From contig JAFUGJ010000009.1 in NCBI GenBank assembly GCA_017469425.1, forward strand, positions 1-36,157: a stretch of DNA of 36,157 nt, given 5' to 3'. The translations under genes were made by a program, and so were the position numbers. This document shows, piece after piece, positions 7,892-15,013 of this stretch (positions within the stretch are counted from its first letter, which is position 1; each line of letters starts with the position of its first letter). The DNA is from Bacteroidales bacterium. GTDB taxonomy: Bacteria; Bacteroidota; Bacteroidia; Bacteroidales; UBA932. Under the pieces are notes generated by a model. It had not been told where the DNA came from and did not search any database. It saw nothing but the letters and a program-made list of their open reading frames with translations.

Positions 7892-7899
7892 CAAATTTA
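7892..7899 (-). promoter_or_regulatory. -7 promoter element for the DUF1573 gene
   Basis: The minus strand reads TAAATTTG, an exact TAnnTTTG match. It ends 5 nt before the ATG at 7887, so the start site would coincide with the start codon. Confidence 0.55.
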
Positions 7900-7911
7900 C
7901 AACAAATATCT

Positions 7912-7919
7912 TACCTTTG
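7912..7919 (+). promoter_or_regulatory. -7 promoter element for the ferredoxin gene
   Basis: TACCTTTG matches TAnnTTTG. The predicted start is near 7924, leaving a 25-nt A/T-rich leader before the ATG at 7949. It forms a divergent pair with the DUF1573 promoter. Confidence 0.6.
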
Positions 7920-7948
7920 CGGACGATATCAGTTTTTAATTTTAAAGT

Positions 7949-8119
7949 ATGGCATACAAAATTTCACCTGACAGCTGTGTAGCTTGTGGAACCTGTCAGG
8001 GAGAGTGCCCCACCGGGGCCATCCACGAGGGAGACGTTTACACCATCGATCCCGATGTGTGCATCAGCTGTGGCACCTGCGCAGGTGCTTGCCCCATGGG
8101 CGCTATCAGCGAAGAATAA
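7949..8119 (+). CDS. Small 2x[4Fe-4S] ferredoxin
   Basis: This 56-residue clostridial-type ferredoxin is a soluble low-potential electron carrier. It has two CxxCxxCxxxCP cluster motifs, CVACGTCQGECP (residues 10-21) and CISCGTCAGACP (residues 38-49), each followed by the usual G-A-I strand (TGAI, MGAI). Length and symmetry are those of a complete bacterial ferredoxin. It has its own promoter and is monocistronic, since the next gene is convergent. In anaerobic Bacteroidales such a protein serves pyruvate:ferredoxin oxidoreductase, Rnf or hydrogenases; the partner cannot be told from this window. Confidence 0.95.
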   Translation: MAYKISPDSCVACGTCQGECPTGAIHEGDVYTIDPDVCISCGTCAGACPMGAISEE

Positions 8120-8122
8120 TAC

Positions 8123-8494
8123 TCATTCTGGAAGTTCCAGATGAATATCGTTTCCGGAGGCCCATACAAGGGCCTCCTTTCCGTTTCCAAGAGTCAGCCT
8201 TGCAGGTTTGAGCCCCTGCGGATGAATTGCCAGGGGGTCCGGATGAAAAGCATCGTAAGCCACTTTGTACCAGTGGCTTATTTGTTTTGCATAACCCAGG
8301 AACTGTTCTCCTTCCGGGGTAAGCCCGGCTTCGGTGCGGGAGCGCTGCAGCAACTGCACTCCGAGCTGTTTCTCGAGTTCCGCGATATTCTGGCTTACTG
8401 CGGGCTGGGTGATGCCCAGTTTTCTCGCAGCGGCGGAGAAGTTGCCTTCTTCCACCACCGTTAGGAATATCCTGAGCCTGCTGTCTTCGAACAT
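8123..8494 (-). CDS. LysR-type DNA-binding protein lacking the effector domain
   Basis: This is a 123-residue protein. Residues 1-70 are a complete LysR-type winged helix-turn-helix: LRIFLTVVEEGNFSAAARKL, then the recognition helix region ITQPAVSQNIAELEKQLG, then LLQRSR..GLTPEGE. Residues 71-85 look like the start of the linker helix. The remaining 38 residues are not the periplasmic-binding-type effector domain that normally makes LysR regulators about 300 residues long. The frame is clean, starts with MFEDSRLRIFL and sits 2 nt downstream of the first PNP gene, at the end of the salvage operon. It may be a genuine mini-regulator sensing nothing directly, or a truncated remnant. I infer local control of purine salvage, without direct evidence. 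Confidence 0.75.
   Translation of the reverse strand: MFEDSRLRIFLTVVEEGNFSAAARKLGITQPAVSQNIAELEKQLGVQLLQRSRTEAGLTPEGEQFLGYAKQISHWYKVAYDAFHPDPLAIHPQGLKPARLTLGNGKEALVWASGNDIHLELPE
8156..8177 (+). terminator. Possible terminator hairpin downstream of the ferredoxin gene
   Basis: There is a perfect 8-bp GC-rich stem, ggaggccc (8156-8163) with gggcctcc (8170-8177), a 6-nt loop, then ttt. It begins 36 nt after the ferredoxin stop and lies inside the 3' end of the convergent LysR-type gene. The T-run is short, so termination strength is doubtful. Confidence 0.4.
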
Positions 8495-8496
8495 CG

Positions 8497-9330
8497 TCAG
8501 AGACTTTTTATAAGTTCGCTGAAAAGCCCCGTCATCTTCCTGGACGCGAGGTCGGCCTGGCGCACGATTTCGTTTTCGTCGGTAACATAGTCGTCGCCGG
8601 CTTCATGAGCAACATCGGTGATGACCGACATCCCGAGTACGCGAATGCCTGCATGCCTTGCCACGATCACCTCCGGGGTTACGCTCATGCCCACATCGTC
8701 ACCGCCTATGGCGCGGTAGAATGCGTATTCGGCAGGGGTTTCGTAGGTGGGGCCGGTGCATGAGACATATACGCCACGCTGTAGTTTCACGCCCTGGCGC
8801 CCGGCAATGTCGAGCATGCGCTTCTGCAGCTGCAGGTCATATGCGCAGGTCATGTCAGGAAAGCGCGGGCCGAATTCGTCGAGGTTGGGTCCGATGAGCG
8901 GGTTGGGAAGGAGGTTGATATGGTCGCGGATGAGCATCAGGTCGCCGATTGCAAAGCTTTTGTTCATCGCACCTGCGGCGTTGGAAACGAAGAGGTACTT
9001 GATTCCGAGCTTTATCATCACCCTGACGGGGAGCACCACCGTGTCCATGGGGTATCCTTCATAATAGTGGTAGCGCCCCTGCATGGCGAGCACGCATTTG
9101 CCTCCGAGTTTGCCGCAGATGAAATTCCCCTTGTGGCCTATCGCAGTCGCGGCGGGGAATCCCGGCACCATCACATAAGGCACCACTATGGGGTTCTCTA
9201 TCTGCTCGGCAAGCTGCCCCAGACCGCTGCCGAGGATTATTCCGGCCAGAGGCTTGCGTCCGTCCAGCCACGATTCGAGAAATGCCGCGGCATCCTCGAT
9301 AATCTGCATTCTTTTATCCTTTCCTGCCAT
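8497..9330 (-). CDS. Purine nucleoside phosphorylase paralogue, Asp at base-recognition position (PNP-1)
   Basis: This 277-residue trimeric-type purine nucleoside phosphorylase cleaves purine nucleosides with phosphate to base and ribose-1-phosphate. Visible are the phosphate loop ILGSGLGQLA (32-41), MQGRYHYYEGY (83-93), the base-binding Glu in GPTYETPAE (193-201), and [13 protein letters not shown] (214-226). The base-contact loop reads MSVITDVA, with Asp239 where human PNP has Asn243 and the neighbouring paralogue has Asn240. In human PNP an Asn-to-Asp change at this site confers activity on 6-aminopurines such as adenosine, and MTA phosphorylases carry Asp here. I therefore infer adenosine, deoxyadenosine or methylthioadenosine as substrate. 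The gene starts 1 nt after the paralogue's stop (TGA g ATG), so it is co-translated. Confidence 0.9.
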   Translation of the reverse strand: MAGKDKRMQIIEDAAAFLESWLDGRKPLAGIILGSGLGQLAEQIENPIVVPYVMVPGFPAATAIGHKGNFICGKLGGKCVLAMQGRYHYYEGYPMDTVVLPVRVMIKLGIKYLFVSNAAGAMNKSFAIGDLMLIRDHINLLPNPLIGPNLDEFGPRFPDMTCAYDLQLQKRMLDIAGRQGVKLQRGVYVSCTGPTYETPAEYAFYRAIGGDDVGMSVTPEVIVARHAGIRVLGMSVITDVAHEAGDDYVTDENEIVRQADLASRKMTGLFSELIKSL

Positions 9331-9331
9331 C

Positions 9332-10171
9332 TCAGAGCAATTCTACCATCTTTTCGAAGAGGACGCTCATCCACTGTGCCGCTTTGTTGGCCTGCATCAC
9401 CACATCTTCCCCGTCATTGAAATTGCGTTCCACATTCTCGGTGTTGGCAACATTGGTCACCACCGACATTCCGAACACCCTGATGCCGCTGTGCCGCGCC
9501 ACTATGACTTCCGGCACGGTGGACATGCCGATGAGGTCGCCGCCTATGGCTCGGAAATAGCGCACTTCCGCAGGGGTTTCATAGGTGGGGCCGGTTCCGG
9601 CGATGTAGATGCCCCTTTTGAGGCTGTGCCCGAGGCTCTGCGCAATCGCGTCCGCCCTGTCCTGAAGCTCAAGGTCGTAGGGGCAGGTCATGTCCGGGAA
9701 GCGGGGGCCGAAGTCGTCCATGTTGGCACCGATAAGGGGATTGGGCATAAGGTTGATATGGTCGCGGATGACTACGGTGTCGCCCACGGCATAGCCGGGA
9801 TTGAGCCCTCCCGCGGCGTTCGATACGAACAGGTATTCGATGCCGAGCTTCTTCATCACCCTTACAGGCATCGTAACCGCTTCCATGGCGTAGCCTTCGT
9901 AGTAATGGAAGCGGCCCTGCATTGCAAGAACGCATTTGCCGCCGAGCTGACCTGTTATCAGGTTCCCCTTGTGTCCGATTACGGTCGATACGGGGAAGCC
10001 GGGAATCTCCGTATAAGGGATTACTGTTGCATCGGTTATCTTCTCTGCAAGGTTTCCGAGCCCGCTGCCGCAGATGATGCCGGCAATGGGTTTGCGGCCT
10101 TCCAGGCGTGAGCTGATGTACTCGGCTGCCTGGTTGATTCTTTCGATTCTTGAGTCCATTTTCCGTTTCAT
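9332..10171 (-). CDS. punA: Purine nucleoside phosphorylase, canonical 6-oxopurine type (PNP-2)
   Basis: This 279-residue trimeric PNP should act on inosine and guanosine. Motifs are [10 protein letters not shown] (33-42), [11 protein letters not shown] (85-95), GPTYETPAE (194-202), [15 protein letters not shown] (215-229) and the 6-oxopurine-binding loop MSVVTNVA, with Asn240 in the position of human Asn243. It is closely similar to the adjacent downstream copy along its whole length, so the two arose by tandem duplication. I place the start at 10171 ([11 protein letters not shown]), where ATGA overlaps the stop of the upstream deaminase gene. A longer frame upstream only reads through that gene out of phase. 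An alternative start at 10159 (MDSRIER) would remove the overlap. Confidence 0.92.
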   Translation of the reverse strand: MKRKMDSRIERINQAAEYISSRLEGRKPIAGIICGSGLGNLAEKITDATVIPYTEIPGFPVSTVIGHKGNLITGQLGGKCVLAMQGRFHYYEGYAMEAVTMPVRVMKKLGIEYLFVSNAAGGLNPGYAVGDTVVIRDHINLMPNPLIGANMDDFGPRFPDMTCPYDLELQDRADAIAQSLGHSLKRGIYIAGTGPTYETPAEVRYFRAIGGDLIGMSTVPEVIVARHSGIRVFGMSVVTNVANTENVERNFNDGEDVVMQANKAAQWMSVLFEKMVELL

Positions 10172-11445
10172 TTGATTTTGCTTATCACCTTCCGGGCTTC
10201 GTGCAGGATTTCGCGCTCTCCGGGAATCTCCCTTCCGCGCATGACTACCTTGCCTCCGGCGATTACGGTTTCGATGCAGTCGGAATGGGCCGAGTACACG
10301 AGGTTGGCAAGGAAGGGGCCGGGGGAAAGGAAGTAGCTGCTGTCGGTTTCCACGATGGAGATGTCCGCCAGGGCGCCTTCGCGCAGCACTCCGCTGTCGA
10401 GCTGCAGGGCCTTGGCGCCGTTGATGGTGGCCATGTCGAGCAGTTCGTCGAGCGGGAGCGCCTTGGGGTCGTTCCGCCAGGCTTTCTGGAAGAGGGCCGA
10501 GGTTTTCATGGCCTCGAGGATGTCGAGGTTGTTGGACGAGGCGCATCCGTCGGTGCCTATGCACACATTCACGCCTGCATCGCGCAGTTCGTTGTACAGA
10601 AACCTGTAGCCCGAAGACAGTTTGGTGTTGGAATTGATGTTATGTATGCAGTGGACGCCGTGCCTGGCGAGCAGTTCGATGTCGTGTTCGCTCAGCCAGA
10701 GGCAGTGTGCCGCCAGAAGGTTGGGGCCGAGCACGCCTATGGCGTCCAGGTATTCTACGGGAGTGAGCCCGCCGTGGGCTGCCTTGCAGTCTTCCACTTC
10801 CTTGCGGGTTTCGCTGAGGTGGATATGAAGGGGAATGCCATGGCTGCGGGCGAATTCCGCGGCCCATGTCATCATGGGTTCGCTCACTGAATAGATGGCG
10901 TGGAATGCGAGTTCGTAGATGGAGCCTTCCTTCTTCCAGAGGTCTTCCACCTCTTCATATTTGCGCTGGCACTGCTCCATCTGGCGTTTTGCCTCTTCCG
11001 GGTCGCCATGGTCGATGATGTCGTAGCCTACCGCGGGGCGTATTCCCATTTCGGCGGCGGCTTTCTGGCAGGCTTGGAAGAACCAGTACTGGTCGTTGAA
11101 TGTGGTGGTGCCGGAGCGTATCATTTCGATGCAGGCGACCTTGGCGCTCCAGTAGACGAAGTCGTAGTCGAAATTGTCCTCAATCGCCCAAATCTTCCGT
11201 ATCCAGTCCTGGAATACCATGTCCTCGCCTATGCCCCTCATCAGGGCCATCCCTGCGTGGGTGTGCATGTTGATGAATCCCGGAATCGCCACCTTGCCGC
11301 TGCAGTGCATCACTTCAAGCTCTCCTGCGAGGTCCCAGTCGACGCAGGAACCCGACGGCTCTATGCGGAGGATACGGCTGCCGCCGATGAGCACATCTTT
11401 GCGCTCATCGGCGATGGTTATGTCTTTCAGGAGAATGGAGACCAT
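10168..11445 (-). CDS. Amidohydrolase, 5-methylthioadenosine/S-adenosylhomocysteine deaminase-like (MtaD/TrzA family)
   Basis: This 425-residue metal-dependent hydrolase is of the TrzA/AtzA/MtaD family, which deaminates MTA, SAH or adenosine at the 6-amino group. Metal and catalytic positions are visible in order: [13 protein letters not shown] (His61, His63), PLHIHLSET (His207/His209), [11 protein letters not shown] (His247) and [11 protein letters not shown] (Asp299). The segment [12 protein letters not shown] (268-279) corresponds to the family's H-N-P-x-S-N-x-K-L-x-S-G loop, with Ile for Pro. It starts overlapping the stop of the PUR-domain gene by one base (TGATG) and ends in an ATGA overlap with the PNP-2 gene. 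Deamination of an adenine nucleoside to its inosine form followed by PNP-2 cleavage would make a coherent salvage path. Guanine or cytosine deaminase-like activity is less likely. Confidence 0.85.
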   Translation of the reverse strand: MVSILLKDITIADERKDVLIGGSRILRIEPSGSCVDWDLAGELEVMHCSGKVAIPGFINMHTHAGMALMRGIGEDMVFQDWIRKIWAIEDNFDYDFVYWSAKVACIEMIRSGTTTFNDQYWFFQACQKAAAEMGIRPAVGYDIIDHGDPEEAKRQMEQCQRKYEEVEDLWKKEGSIYELAFHAIYSVSEPMMTWAAEFARSHGIPLHIHLSETRKEVEDCKAAHGGLTPVEYLDAIGVLGPNLLAAHCLWLSEHDIELLARHGVHCIHNINSNTKLSSGYRFLYNELRDAGVNVCIGTDGCASSNNLDILEAMKTSALFQKAWRNDPKALPLDELLDMATINGAKALQLDSGVLREGALADISIVETDSSYFLSPGPFLANLVYSAHSDCIETVIAGGKVVMRGREIPGEREILHEARKVISKIK

Positions 11446-11777
11446 CAGAAAGCGTCCTCGCTTTCGGTCTCGGGCCTCTGGGGAATCTCTCCTCCAAAGC
11501 AGTTGTCGGTAATGTAGCGGATGACCTCGTCGAGCCCTTCCCTGAACTTCTCGAAATCCTCTTTATAGAGGAAAATCTTGTGCTTGTCGTAGGTGAAAGA
11601 ACCGTCGGGATTGTTGCGGCGCTTGCTTTCGGTAATTGTGAGATAATAGTCGTTCTGCCCCCTCGTGGACTTGACATCGAAGAAGTAAGTGCGCTTCCCG
11701 GCCCTCACAGGCTTGGAAAAAACATCCTCGGCACCCCTTTCCTGATAACCGAACTGATCTCTGTCCTCTCTGTACAT
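11445..11777 (-). CDS. DUF3276 / PUR-domain nucleic-acid-binding protein
   Basis: This 110-residue protein matches the DUF3276 family of Bacteroidota, which belongs to the PUR (Pur-alpha) fold that binds single-stranded DNA or RNA. Typical segments are FSKPVRAGKRTYFFDVKST, NDYYLTITESKRR, and HKIFLYKEDFEKFREGL, which trace the beta-beta-beta-beta-alpha PUR repeat; the last 15 residues are acidic and disordered. It is the first gene of the minus-strand salvage operon with a -7 box 31 nt upstream of its ATG. A link between an RNA-binding protein and purine salvage is not established; co-transcription may be incidental. Confidence 0.85.
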   Translation of the reverse strand: MYREDRDQFGYQERGAEDVFSKPVRAGKRTYFFDVKSTRGQNDYYLTITESKRRNNPDGSFTYDKHKIFLYKEDFEKFREGLDEVIRYITDNCFGGEIPQRPETESEDAF

Positions 11778-11807
11778 ATTAGCAATTTTTACGATGTTTT
11801 ATTTTTG

Positions 11808-11815
11808 CAAAAATA
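11808..11815 (-). promoter_or_regulatory. -7 promoter element for the PUR-domain/salvage operon
   Basis: The minus strand reads TATTTTTG, matching TAnnTTTG. The predicted start is near 11803, with a leader of about 26 nt before the ATG at 11777. Confidence 0.5.
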
Positions 11816-11837
11816 TAATTTTTTGAGGATTAGATGC

Positions 11838-11845
11838 TATATTTG
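11838..11845 (+). promoter_or_regulatory. -7 promoter element for the nusB operon
   Basis: TATATTTG matches TAnnTTTG. The predicted start is near 11850, giving a leader of about 19 nt before the ATG at 11869. It is divergent from the salvage-operon promoter. Confidence 0.6.
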
Positions 11846-11868
11846 CACATTATTTTTGTTTGAAAAAG

Positions 11869-12786
11869 ATGCTTAACCGCAGAATTCTTCGTATAAAGGC
11901 TTTCAAGGCCATATACAGTTTTACGGAAAACCAGTCTGTGACGCTGAAAGAACTCGAAGCCCAGCTGGACCGTTCCCTCGAATCCACGAGGGACCTTTAT
12001 CTCTTCATGCTTGCATCCATAGGCCCCGTCACCACCGAGGCCGGCAACCGTATCGAGGCTGCCCGGGGCAAGTTCAATCCCACCGAAGAGGAACTTCATC
12101 CCAACCTTAAATTTACCCGCAACCTCATCGCCCCGCTTCTCGAGGAAGACCCTGATTTCCAGAAGCTCATCCAGAAGAAGAAGTTCAGCTGGGACCAATA
12201 CGATGTGCTGCTCCGCCATCTGTACGAATCCATACGCTCCAAGGACTATTTCAAAGAGTACCTTGCCGCGGGCGAAAACACCCTCAAAGGCGACGCCGAA
12301 CTCTGGGTGCGCATTTTCGAGGAGGAATTCGTGGACAGCGTAGAACTCGAAAGGATACTCGAGGACATGTCGATATGGTGGAATGACGACCTCCCCTATG
12401 CCCTCAGCTGGTGCTGCCGTACCATGGAGGACCTTGGCCGCGGCAAGCGCTGGAATCTGCCCCCGCTGTTCATGAGCGACCTTGACAAGACCGGCTCGAA
12501 GCAGAGCGACAAGGCTTTCGTAGTGAAGCTGCTTCGCACCGCATACGCAGGCTTTGAGCGCTACATAGGCGAAATTTCCGCCATTACTCCCAAGTGGGAC
12601 CGCAGCCGCATCTGCACCACCGACCTCGCCCTCATAGTCTGCGGACTTGCCGAGTCGGAGGCTTTCCCGGAGATTTCTCCGAGGGTTACCATCAACGAAT
12701 TCGTGGAAATATCCAAGTTTTACAGCACTCCCGAAAGCCGTGCTTTCGTGAACGGAATACTTGACAAACTGATAAATAAAAGATAA
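11869..12786 (+). CDS. nusB: Transcription antitermination protein NusB (long Bacteroidota form)
   Basis: This 305-residue NusB-family protein binds boxA RNA with NusE (S10) and takes part in rRNA antitermination. The first residues MLNRRILRIKAFKAIYSF match the N-terminal helix of Bacteroidota NusB, and the C-terminal third (WDRSRICTTDLALIVCGLAE, PEISPRVTINEFVEISKFY, SRAFVNGILDKL) is the conserved NusB core. The family in other phyla is about 140 residues; the extended middle helical part is normal for this phylum. I chose ATG at 11869 over a TTG at 11860, which would add MKK but sit within 10 nt of the predicted start site. It leads a five-gene operon with yajC 5 nt downstream. Confidence 0.9.
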   Translation: MLNRRILRIKAFKAIYSFTENQSVTLKELEAQLDRSLESTRDLYLFMLASIGPVTTEAGNRIEAARGKFNPTEEELHPNLKFTRNLIAPLLEEDPDFQKLIQKKKFSWDQYDVLLRHLYESIRSKDYFKEYLAAGENTLKGDAELWVRIFEEEFVDSVELERILEDMSIWWNDDLPYALSWCCRTMEDLGRGKRWNLPPLFMSDLDKTGSKQSDKAFVVKLLRTAYAGFERYIGEISAITPKWDRSRICTTDLALIVCGLAESEAFPEISPRVTINEFVEISKFYSTPESRAFVNGILDKLINKR

Positions 12787-12791
12787 GCGTT

Positions 12792-13124
12792 ATGATTAAC
12801 ATGCTTCTTCAGGCACAGGGCGCCCAGGGTGGCGGTGCCAGCTTTTGGATTATGATACTGCTGCTTTTCGCAGTGATGTACTTTTTTATGATTCGCCCTC
12901 AGCGCAAGCAGCAGAAAGAACTTGAAAAGTTCCGCAATGAACTCAAGAAGGGCGACAAAGTCGTTACCGCAGGAGGCATCTACGGCACTGTGGCCGAAAT
13001 CCAGGAGCGCAGCGTGCTCATCAAGGTCGACGGCGATGTGAAGCTTCGCGTGGACAAGAACTCCATCGTGCGCGACTACGCCGCCGACGCACAGGCTGCA
13101 AACGACCAGGCCCAGCAGAAGTAG
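12792..13124 (+). CDS. yajC: Preprotein translocase accessory subunit YajC
   Basis: This 110-residue single-pass inner-membrane protein of the SecDF-YajC complex assists protein export. It shows a glycine-rich N-terminus, one transmembrane helix (FWIMILLLFAVMYFFMI, residues 18-34), and immediately after it the family motif RPQRKQQKE. The cytoplasmic part has GDKVVTAGGIYGTV and VDKNSIVRDYA, both typical of YajC. It lies between nusB (5 nt upstream) and the YbbR-like gene (12 nt downstream). Both length and order are normal for Bacteroidales. Confidence 0.95.
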   Translation: MINMLLQAQGAQGGGASFWIMILLLFAVMYFFMIRPQRKQQKELEKFRNELKKGDKVVTAGGIYGTVAEIQERSVLIKVDGDVKLRVDKNSIVRDYAADAQAANDQAQQK

Positions 13125-13136
13125 TCCTTTCCCGAG

Positions 13137-14069
13137 GTGAAGCGCTGGCAATCCTTCATCGTATGCCTTGTCGTTTCGGCGGGCATCTGGCTCATCCATA
13201 ATCTGTCGCACATGCAGACGGATGTGGTGTCCGTGTCGGTAATTGCCGAGAGCAACATCGAAGGGAGGTCGCCCCGCTCCAGCGACATAGTCGTGCTTTC
13301 CGCCCGCTGCAAGGCGTCGGGTTTCCGGTTGCTGTACCTGGGCTGGAAGGAAGCTCCTGTGGTGGTGCGGCTCGAGCCCGAGGATTTCCAACAGGGGGAG
13401 GGGGATTATTTCTCCATCTCCGCACCTCAGCTCTACCGCTATGTGCCCGAAATTTTCGGCGCCGGGGTGAGCGTGGAGTCCTTTCTGTTCGAGAACATAC
13501 AGTTCCGCTTTATCCGCGAGCTCAACCGCAAGGTGCCGGTGGTGCCTGTTAGCGTGCTGGGTTTCCGCCCGCAGTATATGCAGATGGGAGACCTGAAAGT
13601 GGTGCCGGATTCGGTGCTGGTGTATGGCCCTGCCGACATGCTCGGAGGCATCAATGCGGTCTATACGAAGGCCATAGTCAAAAGCGACATACGGGGCAAT
13701 CTCCATGGCGAAGTGAATCTTGAGCAGCCGGAGGGAATGCGCCTTTCGGCATCCAGCGTGAGCTGGGAAGTGGCAGTCAGCCGCTATGTCGAAATAAAGG
13801 CATCCCTTCCCGTTAATCTCAGGGGCGCTCCCGCAGGTGTGGACCTGTCCATCTTCCCGTCTACAGTTTCGGCCACCTTCAAGTGTGTCTTCCCTCTCAT
13901 CGCCGACCCGGTGGAGCAGGCCGAGTGCTATATCGACTATGACGATTTCGCGGGCTCCGTCACCGGGCGTTGCGTGGTCGGATGCGACCGTCTGCCCCAG
14001 GGGGTAATCAGCGTAAAGCTCAGCCCCGAGGTGGCGGAATGTGTTGAAAATATAGGCTCCGGGCTATGA
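13137..14069 (+). CDS. YbbR-like domain membrane-anchored protein
   Basis: This 310-residue protein starts with GTG (13137) directly after gag. It has an N-terminal membrane anchor (FIVCLVVSAGIWLIHNL) and an exported region with YbbR-like beta repeats, including the recognisable RELNRKVPVVPVSVLGF, VVPDSVLVYGPADML and LRLSASSVSWEVAV-type segments (here MRLSASSVSWEVAV). YbbR (CdaR in Firmicutes) controls the diadenylate cyclase there; in Bacteroidota the role is not known and no cdaA is adjacent here. It is 12 nt after yajC and overlaps coaE by 4 nt (ATGA), the usual Bacteroidales order. The domain call is by pattern, moderately sure. Confidence 0.78.
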   Translation: MKRWQSFIVCLVVSAGIWLIHNLSHMQTDVVSVSVIAESNIEGRSPRSSDIVVLSARCKASGFRLLYLGWKEAPVVVRLEPEDFQQGEGDYFSISAPQLYRYVPEIFGAGVSVESFLFENIQFRFIRELNRKVPVVPVSVLGFRPQYMQMGDLKVVPDSVLVYGPADMLGGINAVYTKAIVKSDIRGNLHGEVNLEQPEGMRLSASSVSWEVAVSRYVEIKASLPVNLRGAPAGVDLSIFPSTVSATFKCVFPLIADPVEQAECYIDYDDFAGSVTGRCVVGCDRLPQGVISVKLSPEVAECVENIGSGL

Positions 14070-15013
14070 AAACGATTCTGGTCACGGGCGGAATAGCCAG
14101 CGGAAAATCGGAAGTGTGCCGTTATCTCTCATCCAAGGGGATGCCGGTTTATGACAGCGATTCCCGCACCAAGGCGCTTTACGGCTCAGTGCCTGGGCTG
14201 CGGCAGAAAGTGGAGGAAGCCATCGGAGTGCCTTTTTCCCGCATAGGCATAATCTTCGAAGATGCCGCCAGGCGCGAAGCCCTGGAGGCCGTGGTTTATC
14301 CCGAGGTGCTGAAGGATTTCCTCTCCTGGCGCTCTTCCACCGGTGCCGGAACGGTTTTTTTTGAATCCGCCATAGCGCTTTCAAAACCAATCTTCGACGG
14401 ACTTTGGGATGAAGTGTGGCTGGTGACGGCTCCCTTGGAACAGCGCCTTGCGCGGAGTGCCAAGGTGGCGGAACGCCTTGCTTCACAGCCTGATACGGAC
14501 ATCGCGCTTGCCGATGTGCTCATCAGCAACGATTCCGACATTGAATCATTACATTTGAAAATCGATAAATTACTAAATGATATGAAAACAGATCTCAGCA
14601 AAATCCTTTCCGTTTCCGGAAAGCACGGGCTCTATAGGTTCCTTGCCCTCTCACGCAACAATTCGGCCATTGCCGAGGCCCTGAGCGACGGACACCGCAC
14701 CGTATTCGACCCTCACAGCCGCATTACCACCCTGGCCGACATCGCCATCTTTACCGACGAAGGCGAATTCAAGCTAAAGGATGTTTTTCTTGCTATCGAA
14801 AAGGCTCTCGAAGGGGCGGAAGCTCCCACTTCGAAGTCGGCCGATGCCGATATAAAGGCCCTCTTTGCAAAGGCGGTTCCCAACTACGATGCCGAGCGCT
14901 TCTATGTTTCGCACATGAAGAAAATCCTCGACTGGTACGGCGAACTGGTGAAATACGCTTCGCTCGACTTCGTGGAAGAGGAAGAAGAAGCAGCTGAAGG
15001 GGAGAATGCATAG
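14066..15013 (+). CDS. coaE: Dephospho-CoA kinase fused in frame to a DUF5606 domain
   Basis: This is one 315-residue frame with two parts. Residues 1-172 are dephospho-CoA kinase, which makes CoA from dephospho-CoA and ATP: P-loop TGGIASGKS (7-15), the VYDSDS acidic motif (28-33), ARREALEAVVYPEVL, and the lid-like region LEQRLARSAKVAERLASQ. Residues 173-315, beginning MKTDLSKILSVSGKHGLYRFL, form a DUF5606 domain of unknown function that I know as a separate small protein in other Bacteroidales. The joining Met173 (ATG at 14582) may still serve as an internal start, giving a free DUF5606 protein. The CoaE part is a little shorter than usual (about 195-205). The start overlaps the ybbR-like stop (ATGA); the end overlaps rimO by 8 nt. 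Confidence 0.85.
   Translation: MKTILVTGGIASGKSEVCRYLSSKGMPVYDSDSRTKALYGSVPGLRQKVEEAIGVPFSRIGIIFEDAARREALEAVVYPEVLKDFLSWRSSTGAGTVFFESAIALSKPIFDGLWDEVWLVTAPLEQRLARSAKVAERLASQPDTDIALADVLISNDSDIESLHLKIDKLLNDMKTDLSKILSVSGKHGLYRFLALSRNNSAIAEALSDGHRTVFDPHSRITTLADIAIFTDEGEFKLKDVFLAIEKALEGAEAPTSKSADADIKALFAKAVPNYDAERFYVSHMKKILDWYGELVKYASLDFVEEEEEAAEGENA

Noticed and set aside
10172-10564. Upstream extension of the PNP-2 frame
   Set aside because: It reads the deaminase gene out of phase; ATGA at 10171-10168 is a better start.
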